A stretch of 64,000 nucleotides of DNA from Deltaproteobacteria bacterium (GTDB lineage: Bacteria > Myxococcota_A > UBA9160 > SZUA-336), in NCBI GenBank assembly GCA_029261925.1, contig JAJDAJ010000035.1, positions 83,774-147,773 on the forward strand, in the 5' to 3' direction. Below are positions 7,956 through 17,357 of this stretch, piece after piece (positions within the stretch are counted from its first letter, which is position 1; each line of letters opens with the position of its first letter). The notes beneath the pieces were generated by a model that was not told the DNA's origin, did not search any database, and worked only from the letters and a program-made list of their open reading frames with translations. The position numbers were made by a program, and so were the translations under genes.

Positions 7956-10900
7956 CTAGCGTCCCGCCACGGGTGACCTCGAGCACGTCGTGCTCAGCGG
8001 ATCGAAGATCGCGGCGTTGACCGCCAGGATGTCGCCGATGTTGCAGGCACCATCGTGGTTGGCGTCGCAGAGCGGAGTCACCAGTCCCGGGTCGAAGATG
8101 GCCGCATTGATGGCCAGGATGTCGCCGACGTTGATGAGGCCGTCGCCGTTCTGGTCCCCGCACTCGCAGGCATCTCCGCGGCCGTCGCCGTTCGTGTCGG
8201 CCTGGCCCGGGTCGGGCTCGAGAGGGCACACGTCGAGCGTGTCGGGGATACCGTCGAGGTCGACATCGATGCCGGAGAACGAGGCGATCGCGGTCTCGTC
8301 GTTCTGGAGCGTCAGCACGCAGGGATTGCCCTGGAACAGGCACCCGCCCTGCCAGTCCACGAACGCCGAGCCCGTGTCGGCGGTCGCCGTGAGCGTGATC
8401 ATGGCGCCGGACGGCAGCGTCTCCTCGCAGTCGCCGGGACAGTCGATGCCTGCACCGGTCACCGAGCCAGCGCCGCTCACGCTGACCTGAAGGGTGTGCT
8501 GGTCCTGCACGAACGTCGCGCCGGTCGCCCGGGGCTGGCTCATCGTGATCGTGCAGGTCGAGCCCTGGCCGGCGCAGGCTCCGCTCCAGCCGTCGAAGCT
8601 CCAGCCGGTCGCGGGCGTCGCGGTGATGCTGACCTGCGCGCCCGGCGCGAGATCTTCCGTGCAGTCTCCCGGGCACGACAGGCCCGGTCCGGCGATCGAG
8701 CCCTGGCCCGTGGTCATCACGGTGAGCGTGGCCGGGCAGCCGGCGTCGGCGCCGACGAAGGCGAACCCCTTGGCCTGGTGATCCAGGCTGCCGATCAGGC
8801 CGGTCACGGCGCCCGCGGGAGTGGCGGTGTACAGCTGCTGGATCCCCCGGTGCCAGAGGAACTCCCCCAGGTCGGTCGAGTATCCCAGCGCACGCGCCTC
8901 GCCGTCCGCGAGCGCGGTCCCGCTGATGTCGATGTCGGTGACGTCGAGGGTCTGCGGGTCGATGCTCTCGAAGACCACCGTGTTTCCGCCCGAGGCGTGG
9001 TAGAGAAGCCCGTCGTCGGGGTTGAAGGCCAGCGCCTCCCCGCTGTCGCCGTTGCCGAGAGAGCGGATCCGCGTGCTCGACCCGTCCGCCGTGCTCAGCT
9101 GGTACAGGGCCTCCGGATCGCTGCCGCCGTCGCCCGTGACGGCCCAGAGCGTGCCGCTGCAGTCGAAGGTGATGGCGGCGATCGCCTGGCCCGTGTTCCC
9201 GATCAGCGTCCCGGCTCCGGTCGCAGGATCGATCGTGATCAGGTCGCGGGGCGCTGGCCCCCCCTCTGCCGCGATCGCGAACATCTGGCCGGTGAAGGGG
9301 TGCAGTGCGAGTCCGGTGAGGCTGGTCGGCTCGCCCGATGGCAGCATCACGGGGGTCGACGAGAGGGTCGATGCGTCGGTCATGGAGACCACGCGCAGCA
9401 GACTCTCCTGACCCGCGATCGTGTAGAGCGCGGACGCCACCTGGGTGTCCCAGGAGAGCACGACGTCGCCCGAGAGACCGCCGAAACCATCGACCGCGAT
9501 CCGGTACTCCACGCCGGCCTGCGCGGCGAAGGTCACGCGGCTGGTCGTGAGCGGCGTATCGTCGTCGCTGGAGGCGATCGTGGTCAGGGCGTCGACGGCA
9601 TTTCCGGTGTAGACCCCGAGCACGGTGTCGAAGCTGCTGCCCGCGGTGCTGAAGGTGGCGTCTCCGTCCACCGGCGCGGTCCAGCTCCACCAGATGGAGC
9701 GTCCACCCGCGCGCCCCGCGTGGAAGGGCTCGCCGGTCTCTCTCGACGCCAGGATGTTGCTGCCGATGGTCGCGCCCGCGAGCCCCTCGAGGTCGAAGCG
9801 GTGCACGAACAGGTCGTTGTTCACGGCCTCGATCTGGAGCGCGATGGTTCCCGAGGTGTTCGCGAAGCCGTCGACGGCGATGTAGAGGACCTCGCCCGGC
9901 GCGGCCAGGAAGCTCACCCGGCTCGTGCTCCCGGCGCCACTGCTGTCGTCGGACGCGCGCGGCTGAAGCGTCGTCAGGTCGAGCAGGCCGAAGGGTGGAG
10001 CGGTGTAGACGCCGAGGACCGTGTCGAAGTCGCTTCCCTCGGTGTCGATGGTCACCCGCAGCTCGGGCGCACCCGCGATCTGCGGCACGGTCCACGTCCA
10101 CCACATCGAGTGTCCGCCCTGAGAGCCCGCGTGGAAGGGTTCACCGGGCTCCCGCGTGGCCAGCGTGTTGTTGGCGGAGCCGCTCGCGAGCGTCCCGGCG
10201 AGGGTGAAGCGGTCCGCGAAGTTGTCGTTCCCGATGGGCGTCTGGGACCAGCGCAGCACCGCGCTGCCCGTCAGGCCGACCTCGGTGTCGATCGCGATCT
10301 GGTACTCGGTACCCGCCGTCGCCAGGATGCCGACGGACGTGATGCCCCCGTCGCTGTCGTCCTGCGCGACCAGGGTCAGGGCATCGACCGCGGAGCCGGT
10401 GTAGACGCCGAGCCGGGTGGCGAAGGTGCTTCCCGTCGTGTCCAGGATCACGAAGCCCGACGTCGGTGCGGTCCAGGTCCACCAGAGCGAGCGGTTCGCC
10501 GGTGTGTTCGCGTGGAAGGGCTCACCCGGCTCCGAGGTCGCTCCGGAGTTGGGAGCCGTGACGGATCCGCCCTGTCCGAAGACCGGGCGCCGGTCGGCGA
10601 AGTCGTCGCCGGGCGGTACCAGCCCGAGGAAGCCCAGGGCACCGGGCAGGTTCGGGCGGGGACCGATCTGCTCGGGCTCGGGAGTCTGCGGCGTGCCCGT
10701 GTCGCCGAGCAGCGCGCGCATCTCCGCCGGCGTGAGCACGGGCTGGCCCTGCGCCCGCAGTGCGCCCTGGATCGAGAGCACCGCGCCCACAACCACGGGC
10801 GATGCGGACGACGTTCCGGAGAAGCTGGAGGTGTACTGCTGGCGCGGATCGGAGGGCGTATCGTCGAACAGCAGACCGTAGCCGGTCGTCGCGACCAGGA

Positions 10901-12131
10901 ATCCCCAGCCCTGCGCGTTCACGCGCTGTCCGTGACTGGAGAAGCTCGCTCGCTGCAGCGAGGAGCCGGCGCTGGCCCCGACCATGATGGCGCCCGAGTC
11001 GCGGAATGCCGGGTCGAAGATCGGCTGTCCGTTGATCAGGCAGGTGTCGAGATTCACACTGCCGTTTCCCGCCGCCTCCACCACGATGATCCCGAGCGCC
11101 GTGGCCTGACTGATCGCGTCGAAGACGGGCTGACTGCGCTCCATGGGCATGCAGGGCGTGCTCGGTGTGCAGCCGCAGCCCGATGCGGACGCCAGCTCGA
11201 TGAGGATCACGTCGCCCGGGTCGAGGGCCGCCGCGGCCAGATCGATGGCTCGCGCGGCGTTGAACCCGAGCGCCTGGGTCTGTGCCGGGGCAACCCGTGG
11301 GGTCGTCAGCGGCGTGATCCCGGTGATGCCGTAGCCGTTGTCTCGCCCCGCCACGACGCCGAGCACTGCCGTACCGTGGTTCGTGCTGCCGAACGGATCC
11401 TGCGCCGCTAGGGGCTCGATGACGGCGCTCACCGGGATCTCGAGATCCTCGTGGTCGAGGACCCAGCTGTACTCCACATCGGCGAATGCAGTGGCGGAGC
11501 CCGTGGCACCCGGCACGTTGCGAACCAGCGTCGCCCCGATCCCGCCGGGCGGTGCGTCGAGGTATCCCTGCAGCGAGGAGAAGTCGGGAGTCGTCGGCGG
11601 CAGGTCGAGCGCCAGCGGCGCCGGCCGCGGCGAGGGCTCGGCCAGCTCCACCACGGACAGTGCGTTGAGGGCGTCGCAGAGCAGCGCGGCATCGACGCCC
11701 GCCGGCACGCGGATCTCGTGGTACAGGTTGAGATCTGCGAGCTGCCTGCCGCTGCGCTGCTGCGCGAGCTGGCGGTCGGCGTCGAGTGCGAGCTCGTCGC
11801 GCCCGAACAGGCGCCGGATGGCGCCTCGATCGATGCCGAACTGTCGCAGCACGCGGCGCAGGGGCCTCAGCTCGAGCCCCGGGGCGCGAAAGGCGCCACC
11901 GCGCCAGCGCACCCCGCTCTGCTCGGCGAACTTGAGCGTGATCGAGTCGGAGCGTTCCTCGCTGCCGACGACGGTCCGGCCTGGCTTCGATGGGCGCGGC
12001 GCGTCGCGCCCGGGGGCCTGGCTCAGCTGCGCCCGCAGGTGACCCGCCGGAGGCTCGATGCTGCCCGCCTGGGTAGCAGCGGAGCCAGGAGTGAGGAGGA
12101 GAAACAGCAGCAGGGAGCCCAGGATGCGCAA
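7956..12131 (-). CDS. Secreted subtilisin-like serine protease with repeat region and dockerin-like C terminus
   Basis: This is a multidomain exported protein of about 1391 residues. The start is TTG at 12131, six bases after GGAGG, giving signal peptide RILGSLLLFLLLTPGSAA. A peptidase S8 domain follows with the Asp in FADVEYSW (near 217), the His in NHGTAVLG (near 251) and the Ser in SGTSSASP (near 439), so the catalytic triad looks complete. Three units of about 130 residues come next, each with a WWTWTAP- or WWSWTAP-type core after GEPFHA. Then comes a segment resembling a beta-propeller (residues about 900-1100), two InlB-type bacterial repeats (GxGSVTGxGIDCPGDC), a TSP3 repeat, and the 70-residue dockerin-like module shared with 2666 and 31735. 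It probably acts outside the cell on proteins. No partner gene is adjacent. Confidence 0.9.
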   Translation of the reverse strand: MRILGSLLLFLLLTPGSAATQAGSIEPPAGHLRAQLSQAPGRDAPRPSKPGRTVVGSEERSDSITLKFAEQSGVRWRGGAFRAPGLELRPLRRVLRQFGIDRGAIRRLFGRDELALDADRQLAQQRSGRQLADLNLYHEIRVPAGVDAALLCDALNALSVVELAEPSPRPAPLALDLPPTTPDFSSLQGYLDAPPGGIGATLVRNVPGATGSATAFADVEYSWVLDHEDLEIPVSAVIEPLAAQDPFGSTNHGTAVLGVVAGRDNGYGITGITPLTTPRVAPAQTQALGFNAARAIDLAAAALDPGDVILIELASASGCGCTPSTPCMPMERSQPVFDAISQATALGIIVVEAAGNGSVNLDTCLINGQPIFDPAFRDSGAIMVGASAGSSLQRASFSSHGQRVNAQGWGFLVATTGYGLLFDDTPSDPRQQYTSSFSGTSSASPVVVGAVLSIQGALRAQGQPVLTPAEMRALLGDTGTPQTPEPEQIGPRPNLPGALGFLGLVPPGDDFADRRPVFGQGGSVTAPNSGATSEPGEPFHANTPANRSLWWTWTAPTSGFVILDTTGSTFATRLGVYTGSAVDALTLVAQDDSDGGITSVGILATAGTEYQIAIDTEVGLTGSAVLRWSQTPIGNDNFADRFTLAGTLASGSANNTLATREPGEPFHAGSQGGHSMWWTWTVPQIAGAPELRVTIDTEGSDFDTVLGVYTAPPFGLLDLTTLQPRASDDSSGAGSTSRVSFLAAPGEVLYIAVDGFANTSGTIALQIEAVNNDLFVHRFDLEGLAGATIGSNILASRETGEPFHAGRAGGRSIWWSWTAPVDGDATFSTAGSSFDTVLGVYTGNAVDALTTIASSDDDTPLTTSRVTFAAQAGVEYRIAVDGFGGLSGDVVLSWDTQVASALYTIAGQESLLRVVSMTDASTLSSTPVMLPSGEPTSLTGLALHPFTGQMFAIAAEGGPAPRDLITIDPATGAGTLIGNTGQAIAAITFDCSGTLWAVTGDGGSDPEALYQLSTADGSSTRIRSLGNGDSGEALAFNPDDGLLYHASGGNTVVFESIDPQTLDVTDIDISGTALADGEARALGYSTDLGEFLWHRGIQQLYTATPAGAVTGLIGSLDHQAKGFAFVGADAGCPATLTVMTTGQGSIAGPGLSCPGDCTEDLAPGAQVSITATPATGWSFDGWSGACAGQGSTCTITMSQPRATGATFVQDQHTLQVSVSGAGSVTGAGIDCPGDCEETLPSGAMITLTATADTGSAFVDWQGGCLFQGNPCVLTLQNDETAIASFSGIDVDLDGIPDTLDVCPLEPDPGQADTNGDGRGDACECGDQNGDGLINVGDILAINAAIFDPGLVTPLCDANHDGACNIGDILAVNAAIFDPLSTTCSRSPVAGR

Positions 12132-12300
12132 GTGCGACCTCCGGGCGCCATCATCCCACCCACGCCGCTCGAGTTCCAGGCTTGAATCGACAGGGATTCC
12201 GTGATCGCGCACTCCAGGTACTCCCGGGCCGCTCCACGCCCCGGGGGCGCGCGGTCCTGCAGGAGGGACGGAGGCCGGGCCGGGTTCCTATCGAGCCCCG

Positions 12301-12735
12301 TCAGCGCGGCGCGAGCCGGTACAGCCAGACCTCGTCGTAGCCGAGCGGATCGCGCCGGAACATCGACTGCCCGGTCCAGGCGCGCGCGAACGCCGCGATC
12401 TCGTCGGGATCGGTCACGCGCTCGGCGCGAAGCTCGTGGAGCGCGCCGCCCAGGCGCAGGCGCACGCGCGGATCGGCGGCGATGTGTCGCGCCCAGCGCG
12501 TCTCCGTGCCGCCGGCATTGATGTACAGCGCATCGTGCATCACCGTGTACGCCAGGTTCACCGAGTACGGATCGCCGGGGCGCGTCTCGAGCTGCACCGT
12601 CCCCGAGTCGCCCGCGCGCGACCAGTCCGCGGGCGCCGGCGCGACCTCGCCGTCGAGCTTCCCGCCGGGCAGGACGAGCAGCGGTCCGTTGCAGCCGGCG
12701 AGCACGCTCAGCAGGAGCGGGGCGAGTCGAGACAC
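12301..12735 (-). CDS. Lipoprotein with PPOX/deazaflavin-reductase-like split barrel
   Basis: This is a 144-residue protein with a lipoprotein signal (LAPLLLSVLAGCNG). After lipidation at Cys15 the rest resembles the split beta-barrel of pyridoxamine-phosphate-oxidase or F420-dependent nitroreductase relatives (VNLAYTVMHDALYINAGG, ADPRVRLRLGG). Those families are usually cytoplasmic, so a lipid anchor is unusual. A cofactor site cannot be confirmed. The GTG start has GGAGGAA six bases upstream. It follows the pyrophosphatase lipoprotein by 57 bases on the same strand, so the two are likely co-expressed envelope proteins. Confidence 0.7.
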   Translation of the reverse strand: MSRLAPLLLSVLAGCNGPLLVLPGGKLDGEVAPAPADWSRAGDSGTVQLETRPGDPYSVNLAYTVMHDALYINAGGTETRWARHIAADPRVRLRLGGALHELRAERVTDPDEIAAFARAWTGQSMFRRDPLGYDEVWLYRLAPR

Positions 12736-12792
12736 GCGTGTTCCTCCGCGGGCAGGAGAAGATCCCGCCCGGAGTGTACGCGCGCGGCGCGC

Positions 12793-13446
12793 TCAGTCGC
12801 CATCGGCGCCGCGATCGTGGTACCGGCTCGCCTCCTCCACGATCGCCATGGCCTCGACGGCATCGGCGAAGCCGCCGGAACGGATGCGGCCCGGACCCTT
12901 GTAGTGCGTGAACCAGGTCTCGACGATCTGGCGCACACCGGGGTAGCGGGCGTCGAGGGTGGTCAGGTCCGTCACGTCGGAGAGCGGGCCGCGGGTGCGC
13001 ACGGCCAGGATCTTGTCGTCGCGCTCGCCGTCGTCGAGCAGGCGCAGCACGCCCACGGGGCGCGCGCGCACCACGCTGCCGCGCGCTACGGCGGGTCCGA
13101 GCAGCAGCACGTCGAGCGGATCGCCGTCGCCGCCGAGCTCGCGCGGCAGTCGCGTGCGCGGGACCATGCCGTAGCTCCCGGGATAGGCCAGGTAGCGGAT
13201 CACGCGGGGGCCGCCGTCGCGCTGCTCGAGCTCCAGCGCGCCGCTGGTCTTGTCGACCTCCCACTTCTCGCTGGTCCCCGCGGGGATCTCCACGACGACG
13301 TGGATCAGGCCGTCCCCCGCCAGGGCGGGGTGGCCGCGCAGGTAGTCGGTCCCACCGCGCGGAGCGGCGCAGGCGCACAGGGCCGCGGCGAGCAGCAGGA
13401 CCGCGCAGCCACACACGGCGCGCGCGCGAGCCCCGACCGAACGCAT
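12793..13446 (-). CDS. Family I inorganic pyrophosphatase, predicted lipoprotein
   Basis: This is a family I inorganic pyrophosphatase, which hydrolyses pyrophosphate to two phosphates. The signature GDGDPLDVLLLG lies in the middle, and the downstream DDKILAV segment carries the usual third Asp and Lys, so the metal and substrate site looks intact. An unusual N-terminal extension (CGCAVLLLAAALCACAAP) reads as a lipoprotein signal with lipidated Cys. The enzyme would then act in the periplasm or on the outer membrane rather than in the cytoplasm. I start at ATG 13446 because it puts the hydrophobic signal at the N terminus. GTG 13482 is an alternative. It lies 40 bases after the monooxygenase gene and before another lipoprotein. 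Confidence 0.85.
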   Translation of the reverse strand: MRSVGARARAVCGCAVLLLAAALCACAAPRGGTDYLRGHPALAGDGLIHVVVEIPAGTSEKWEVDKTSGALELEQRDGGPRVIRYLAYPGSYGMVPRTRLPRELGGDGDPLDVLLLGPAVARGSVVRARPVGVLRLLDDGERDDKILAVRTRGPLSDVTDLTTLDARYPGVRQIVETWFTHYKGPGRIRSGGFADAVEAMAIVEEASRYHDRGADGD

Positions 13447-13486
13447 CAGGCGCCTGCTCCTGCCGGCTCGAGCGCGCGACACTCGC

Positions 13487-15121
13487 TCAGGCGCTGAGCT
13501 CGAAGCCCTCGTAGCCCGCCTTCGCGACCGCCTCGCAGCGCTCGCGGTACAGGGGCTGGCCGGCGACGTAGGGCATGAAGACGCGCGGCTTGCCGGGGAC
13601 GTTGGCGCCCAGGTACCAGGACTTCGCCTCGTAGAACAGGGTCTGCTTCGCCACCTCGTTCACGTGCTCGACCCAGGCGTCCTCGGCCTCCTCGCTGGCC
13701 TCGATACGGGTCAGGCCGCGCTCGCGCATGTGCTCGATGCAGCCGGAGATCCAGTCGACGTGCTGCTCGATCGCCACGGGCATGTTGAGCAGCACCGAGG
13801 GGCTCCCGGGACCGGTGATCGTGAACAGGTTCGGGAAGCCCGCGATCTGCAGCCCCAGGTAGGTGCGGGGCCCGGCCTCCCACTTCTCCGCGAGCGGCAC
13901 GCCCCCCGCGCCGCAGATGTCGATGCGCAGCAGCGATCCGGTCATCGCGTCGAAGCCGGTCGCGAACACGATCGTGTCGAGCTCGTACTCGCCGTCCTGC
14001 GTACGCACGCCCTTCGGCGTGATCTCGACGATCGGCGACTCCTTGATGTCCACCAGCGTCACGTTGTCGCGGTTGAACGTGACGTAGTAGTTCGTGTCGA
14101 TCGGCGGGCGCTTCGAGCCGTAGGGGTGGTCGGTCGGGCAGAGCTTCTCGGCGACCTCGGGGTCGTCGACCATCTCGCGGATCTTGCTGCGGATGAACTC
14201 GGCCGCGGTGTGGTTCGCGTCCCGGTCCACCATGATGTCCGAGAACGAGCCCCACATGAACTTGAAGCCACCCTCCTCCCAGAGCTGCTCGTAGATGGCC
14301 TGACGCTCCTCGTCGGAGACCGCGAGCGCGCTGCGCTGGGTGGGTGTGTACGGGAACCCCGCGTGCGTCTCGCGCGTCTTCTTGCGGATCGCGCGGTAGT
14401 TCTGCTTGATCTCGGCCCACTGCTCGGGCGACAGCTTCGCGTTGCGAGCGGGCACGGTGAAGTTCGGCGTTCGCTGGAAGACGGTCAGGTGCTCGGCCTG
14501 TGCGGCGATCTCGGGCGTGGCCTGGATGCCCGTCGAGCCCGTGCCGATCAGGCCCACGCGCTTGCCGCTGAAGTCCACGCCCTCCTTCGGCCAGGCGCCG
14601 GTGTGGTACCAGTCGCCCTCGAAGCTGTCGCGCCCCGGGATGTCGGGCACGTTGGCCGCGGAGAGGCAGCCCACCGCGGTGATCACGAACTGACACAGGA
14701 CGCGCTCGCCGTGCTCGGTGCGCACGTCCCAGAGCCCCTGCGTCTCATCGAACGTCGCCGACGCGACCTTCGTGGCGAGCCGGATGTCGCGCCGCAGGTC
14801 GAAGCGATCCGCGACGTGATTGAGGTAGCTCAGGATCTCGGGCTGCTCGGGGTACTTGCTGGTCCACTCCCACTCCTGCTCCAGCTCCTCGGAGAACGAG
14901 TAGGAGTAGTAGAAGCTCTCGGAGTCGCAGCGGGCGCCGGGGTAGCGGTTCCAGTACCAGGTACCGCCCACGCCGTCGCCGGTCTCGTACACGCGCACGT
15001 CGAGACCGAGCACGTCGCGGAGCCGGTACAGGGCGTACAGACCGGCGAAGCCAGCGCCGATGACCACCGCGTCGAGGCGCTGGAAGTCCGCATCTGCCTG
15101 GTTCTTCTGGGGATCTGGCAT
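13487..15121 (-). CDS. Flavin-containing Baeyer-Villiger-type monooxygenase
   Basis: This protein of about 544 residues uses FAD and NADPH to insert oxygen into ketones or related substrates. An FAD-binding Rossmann motif GAGFAG lies near residue 19, the Baeyer-Villiger fingerprint FEGDWYHTGAWP near 165, and the NADPH Rossmann motif GTGSTG just after. These three in order match the cyclohexanone/phenylacetone monooxygenase group. GGAGGAG precedes ATG 15121 by about 4 bases, and the longer frame upstream is Arg/Pro-rich and unlikely. It heads a minus-strand run with the two lipoprotein genes downstream. The substrate is unknown. Confidence 0.92.
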   Translation of the reverse strand: MPDPQKNQADADFQRLDAVVIGAGFAGLYALYRLRDVLGLDVRVYETGDGVGGTWYWNRYPGARCDSESFYYSYSFSEELEQEWEWTSKYPEQPEILSYLNHVADRFDLRRDIRLATKVASATFDETQGLWDVRTEHGERVLCQFVITAVGCLSAANVPDIPGRDSFEGDWYHTGAWPKEGVDFSGKRVGLIGTGSTGIQATPEIAAQAEHLTVFQRTPNFTVPARNAKLSPEQWAEIKQNYRAIRKKTRETHAGFPYTPTQRSALAVSDEERQAIYEQLWEEGGFKFMWGSFSDIMVDRDANHTAAEFIRSKIREMVDDPEVAEKLCPTDHPYGSKRPPIDTNYYVTFNRDNVTLVDIKESPIVEITPKGVRTQDGEYELDTIVFATGFDAMTGSLLRIDICGAGGVPLAEKWEAGPRTYLGLQIAGFPNLFTITGPGSPSVLLNMPVAIEQHVDWISGCIEHMRERGLTRIEASEEAEDAWVEHVNEVAKQTLFYEAKSWYLGANVPGKPRVFMPYVAGQPLYRERCEAVAKAGYEGFELSA

Positions 15122-15188
15122 GGGGCTCCTCCGGGAGTGCCCCGATTCTAGCCACATCTCCCCGCGGGCGGTGCCCCGACGGCGCGGC

Positions 15189-15377
15189 TCAGGCGGTCGG
15201 GCTCTCGGGCGCGCCACCGACCATGCGGTACACCCCGCGACCGATCCAGAACATGCCCAGGCCGTCGAAGAGCCAGTCGAGCATGCCCGGGTTCCCTGTG
15301 AAGACCGAGCCGCCGAACATCAGTCCGATGCCGATCAGGATCCCGCCGCCGATGATGTCGCCGATGCCGTTGCTCAC
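15189..15377 (-). CDS. Small Gly-rich membrane protein
   Basis: This is a 62-residue protein starting at GTG 15377 with GGAGG six bases upstream, a strong site. The sequence is Gly/Ile-rich with one or two hydrophobic stretches (IGGGILIGIGLMFGGSVF and LDWLFDGLGMFWIGRGVY), suggesting a small inner-membrane protein. I do not recognise the family. It ends 67 bases upstream of the monooxygenase on the same strand. The well-placed ribosome site and amphipathic composition support it as real. Confidence 0.65.
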   Translation of the reverse strand: MSNGIGDIIGGGILIGIGLMFGGSVFTGNPGMLDWLFDGLGMFWIGRGVYRMVGGAPESPTA

Positions 15378-15830
15378 GGGGTGCCTCCGTCGAGGGAGCG
15401 CGGGAGGAATCGACGGGGAGCGCGGTGATCTTGAGCCGGCGGGCGTGCTGCGCGCCGGGTGCGCGGGGAGCGCGTGTCGCTCGCGTCGCCGGTGCGCGGC
15501 GGACGCGGGCCCCTGCGAGTGCGCGGGCCAGTTCGCGGTCAGGGCCGTGGCGAGCGTGTCGTCCACGGCGCACCCGACTCGCTCCGGCCGCGGGACCCTC
15601 GCAGGCCCCGGGGCGCGGCCGGCCCGGCTGCGCTACCCTGCGCCCAGCCTCAAAGCAGGCCCCGCCAGCCTCCCCGGCGACCCATGCGGTCCCGGCCGAC
15701 GGCAGGCCCGGTTTTCCTTTCGAAGCTGCCCATGCCGGCAGGCGCCGCGCGTGGGGAATCCACGCAACCTGGTCCGCCCGTGCAGCCAACGTCTGCCGGG
15801 CGCCCCACGCACCCAGCACAGGAACACTCC
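15378..15830. promoter_or_regulatory. Divergent intergenic region with helicase 5' leader
   Basis: These 453 bases separate the small membrane gene from the DEAD-box helicase and contain no recognisable gene. The plus-strand frame of the helicase stays open through it but has no helicase-like sequence. A perfect 6-bp stem with a 5-base loop, GCGTGG-GGAAT-CCACGC (15749-15765), lies 66 bases before the helicase start. Long structured leaders are known for some cold-responsive DEAD-box genes, but nothing here proves that. Confidence 0.4.
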
Positions 15831-17138
15831 TTGTCCATCTCTGTACCTTCGTCCATCCCGGGCCCGCACTCCCCGCGCGGCTTCCATGACCTCGACCTCG
15901 ATCCCGAGCTGATCAAGGTCCTCGACACGCTCGGCTACGCCGAGCCCACGCCCATCCAGCGGGACGCCATCCCGCACGCGCTCGAGGCGCGCGACGTGCT
16001 GGCCTGCGCGCAGACCGGCACCGGCAAGACCGCGGCGTTCGCGCTGCCCATCCTCGACGAGCTGCTGCGCGTCGAGTCCGACGAGCGCCGGCGTCGCATC
16101 CGCGCGCTGGTGCTGGCGCCCACGCGCGAGCTGGCCGCGCAGATCGCCGAGAGCTTCGAGAGCTACACGCCCGGCCGGCGCGTACGCTCCACCGTCGTCT
16201 TCGGCGGCGTGCCCAAGGGGGCCCAGATCCAGGCGCTGCGCCGCGGGGTCGACGTGCTGGTCGCCACGCCGGGGAGGCTGCTCGACCTGATGGGCGACGG
16301 CGAGGTCGACCTGCGCCACGTCGAGATGTTCGTTCTCGACGAGGCCGATCGCATGCTCGACATGGGCTTCATCCCCGACGTGCGGCGGGTCACGCGCGCG
16401 CTGCCCCGGGAGCGTCAGACCCTGATGTTCTCCGCCACGCAGCCGCGCGAGATCCGCGAGCTCGCCAGCAGCCTGCTCTTCGAGCCGATCGAGATCGCGG
16501 TCGATCGCGTCTCCTCGACCCTGGAGCCGGTCTCGCAGTCGGTGTACTTCGTCGAGGGGCCACAGAAGCTCGGCCTGCTGCTGTCGCTGCTCGATGGCGA
16601 TCGCATCGCCCGCGCGCTGGTCTTCACGCGGACCAAGCGCCGCGCGGACCGCCTCGCGCGCAGCCTCACCCGTGAGGGCGTCTCGGCCGCGGCCATCCAC
16701 GGCGACAAGTCGCAGGGGAATCGCGTGCGTACGCTCGACGCCTTCAAGCGGGGGCGCACGCGCGTGCTGGTCGCGACCGACGTCGCGGCGCGCGGCATCC
16801 ACGTCGAGGACATCGACACCGTGATCAACTTCGACGTGCCCGCGGAGCCCGAGACCTACGTGCACCGCGTCGGGCGCACCGGTCGCGCGGGCGCGAGCGG
16901 CGCGGCGCTGTCGCTCTGCGCTGCCGACGAGCGCGAGCAGCTCGACGCGATCGAGCGGCTCACGCGGCGCCGCCTGGAGCGGCTGGGCGCACCGGGCGGC
17001 CCCCCGCCGCGGCCGGACAGCGGCGAGAAGCCTGCAGTCGTGCGCGGTCCGCGCCAGGAGGCGCGCCGCAGCGGCAGCGGTCGGCGCCGCGGTCGCGGTC
17101 GGCGGCGCTCCGCGGCCAGCGGCCCGGCCCGGGTCTGA
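15831..17138 (+). CDS. rhlE: DEAD-box ATP-dependent RNA helicase (RhlE-like)
   Basis: This is an RNA helicase of about 435 residues that unwinds structured RNA with ATP. All core motifs are present in order: Q motif ([14 protein letters not shown]), [25 protein letters not shown], the ATDVAARGI segment and [10 protein letters not shown]. The C-terminal tail is short and highly basic (Arg/Gly/Ser), a common RNA-binding extension. The start is uncertain: TTG 15831 leaves 17 residues before the conserved [11 protein letters not shown], with AGGA nine bases upstream. Roles in ribosome assembly or RNA decay are known for the family, and nothing nearby is more specific. The RhlE label is a best guess among close subfamilies. 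Confidence 0.88.
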   Translation: MSISVPSSIPGPHSPRGFHDLDLDPELIKVLDTLGYAEPTPIQRDAIPHALEARDVLACAQTGTGKTAAFALPILDELLRVESDERRRRIRALVLAPTRELAAQIAESFESYTPGRRVRSTVVFGGVPKGAQIQALRRGVDVLVATPGRLLDLMGDGEVDLRHVEMFVLDEADRMLDMGFIPDVRRVTRALPRERQTLMFSATQPREIRELASSLLFEPIEIAVDRVSSTLEPVSQSVYFVEGPQKLGLLLSLLDGDRIARALVFTRTKRRADRLARSLTREGVSAAAIHGDKSQGNRVRTLDAFKRGRTRVLVATDVAARGIHVEDIDTVINFDVPAEPETYVHRVGRTGRAGASGAALSLCAADEREQLDAIERLTRRRLERLGAPGGPPPRPDSGEKPAVVRGPRQEARRSGSGRRRGRGRRRSAASGPARV

Positions 17139-17144
17139 GGCGCC

Positions 17145-17174
17145 GCGCGGGCAGCGCCCGGCTGCGGCCCGCGC
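17145..17174 (+). terminator. GC hairpin after helicase gene
   Basis: Perfect 8-bp arms GCGCGGGC (17145-17152) and GCCCGCGC (17167-17174) begin six bases after the helicase stop codon. There is no T-tract, so termination is only a possibility. Confidence 0.3.
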
Positions 17175-17187
17175 CCCGGGGTGCCGC

Positions 17188-17313
17188 CTAGAGCCGTGCG
17201 AGCGCCTGCTCGACGGCCCAGACCCGCTCGAGCGACTCGCAGGGCTTCTGCAGGAACGCGCTGAAGCCGGCATCGAGGCTGGCGGCCCTGCGGCTCCCGT
17301 ACGCCGACAGCAT
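17188..17313 (-). pseudogene. Remnant of a response-regulator receiver domain
   Basis: The minus strand encodes about 41 residues ending at TAG (17188-17190) that match the last third of a receiver domain: VMLSAYGS (fourth strand with the conserved Ser), then [12 protein letters not shown] (conserved Lys-Pro), then a final helix [13 protein letters not shown]. Upstream of the Met at 17313 the frame degenerates after PPAV, so the acidic pocket and phospho-acceptor Asp are missing. It sits in the short gap between two plus-strand genes. I read it as a decayed gene fragment. It is too short to form a receiver. Confidence 0.6.
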
Positions 17314-17357
17314 AACGGCGGGCGGGGCCCGGGTCCGGGACCGCTACCCTCCGCCAT

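Noticed and set aside
8055..11411. Long plus-strand frame opposite the subtilisin-like protease
   Set aside because: It has antisense codon composition with no recognisable protein. The minus-strand protease has a full catalytic triad and domain order.
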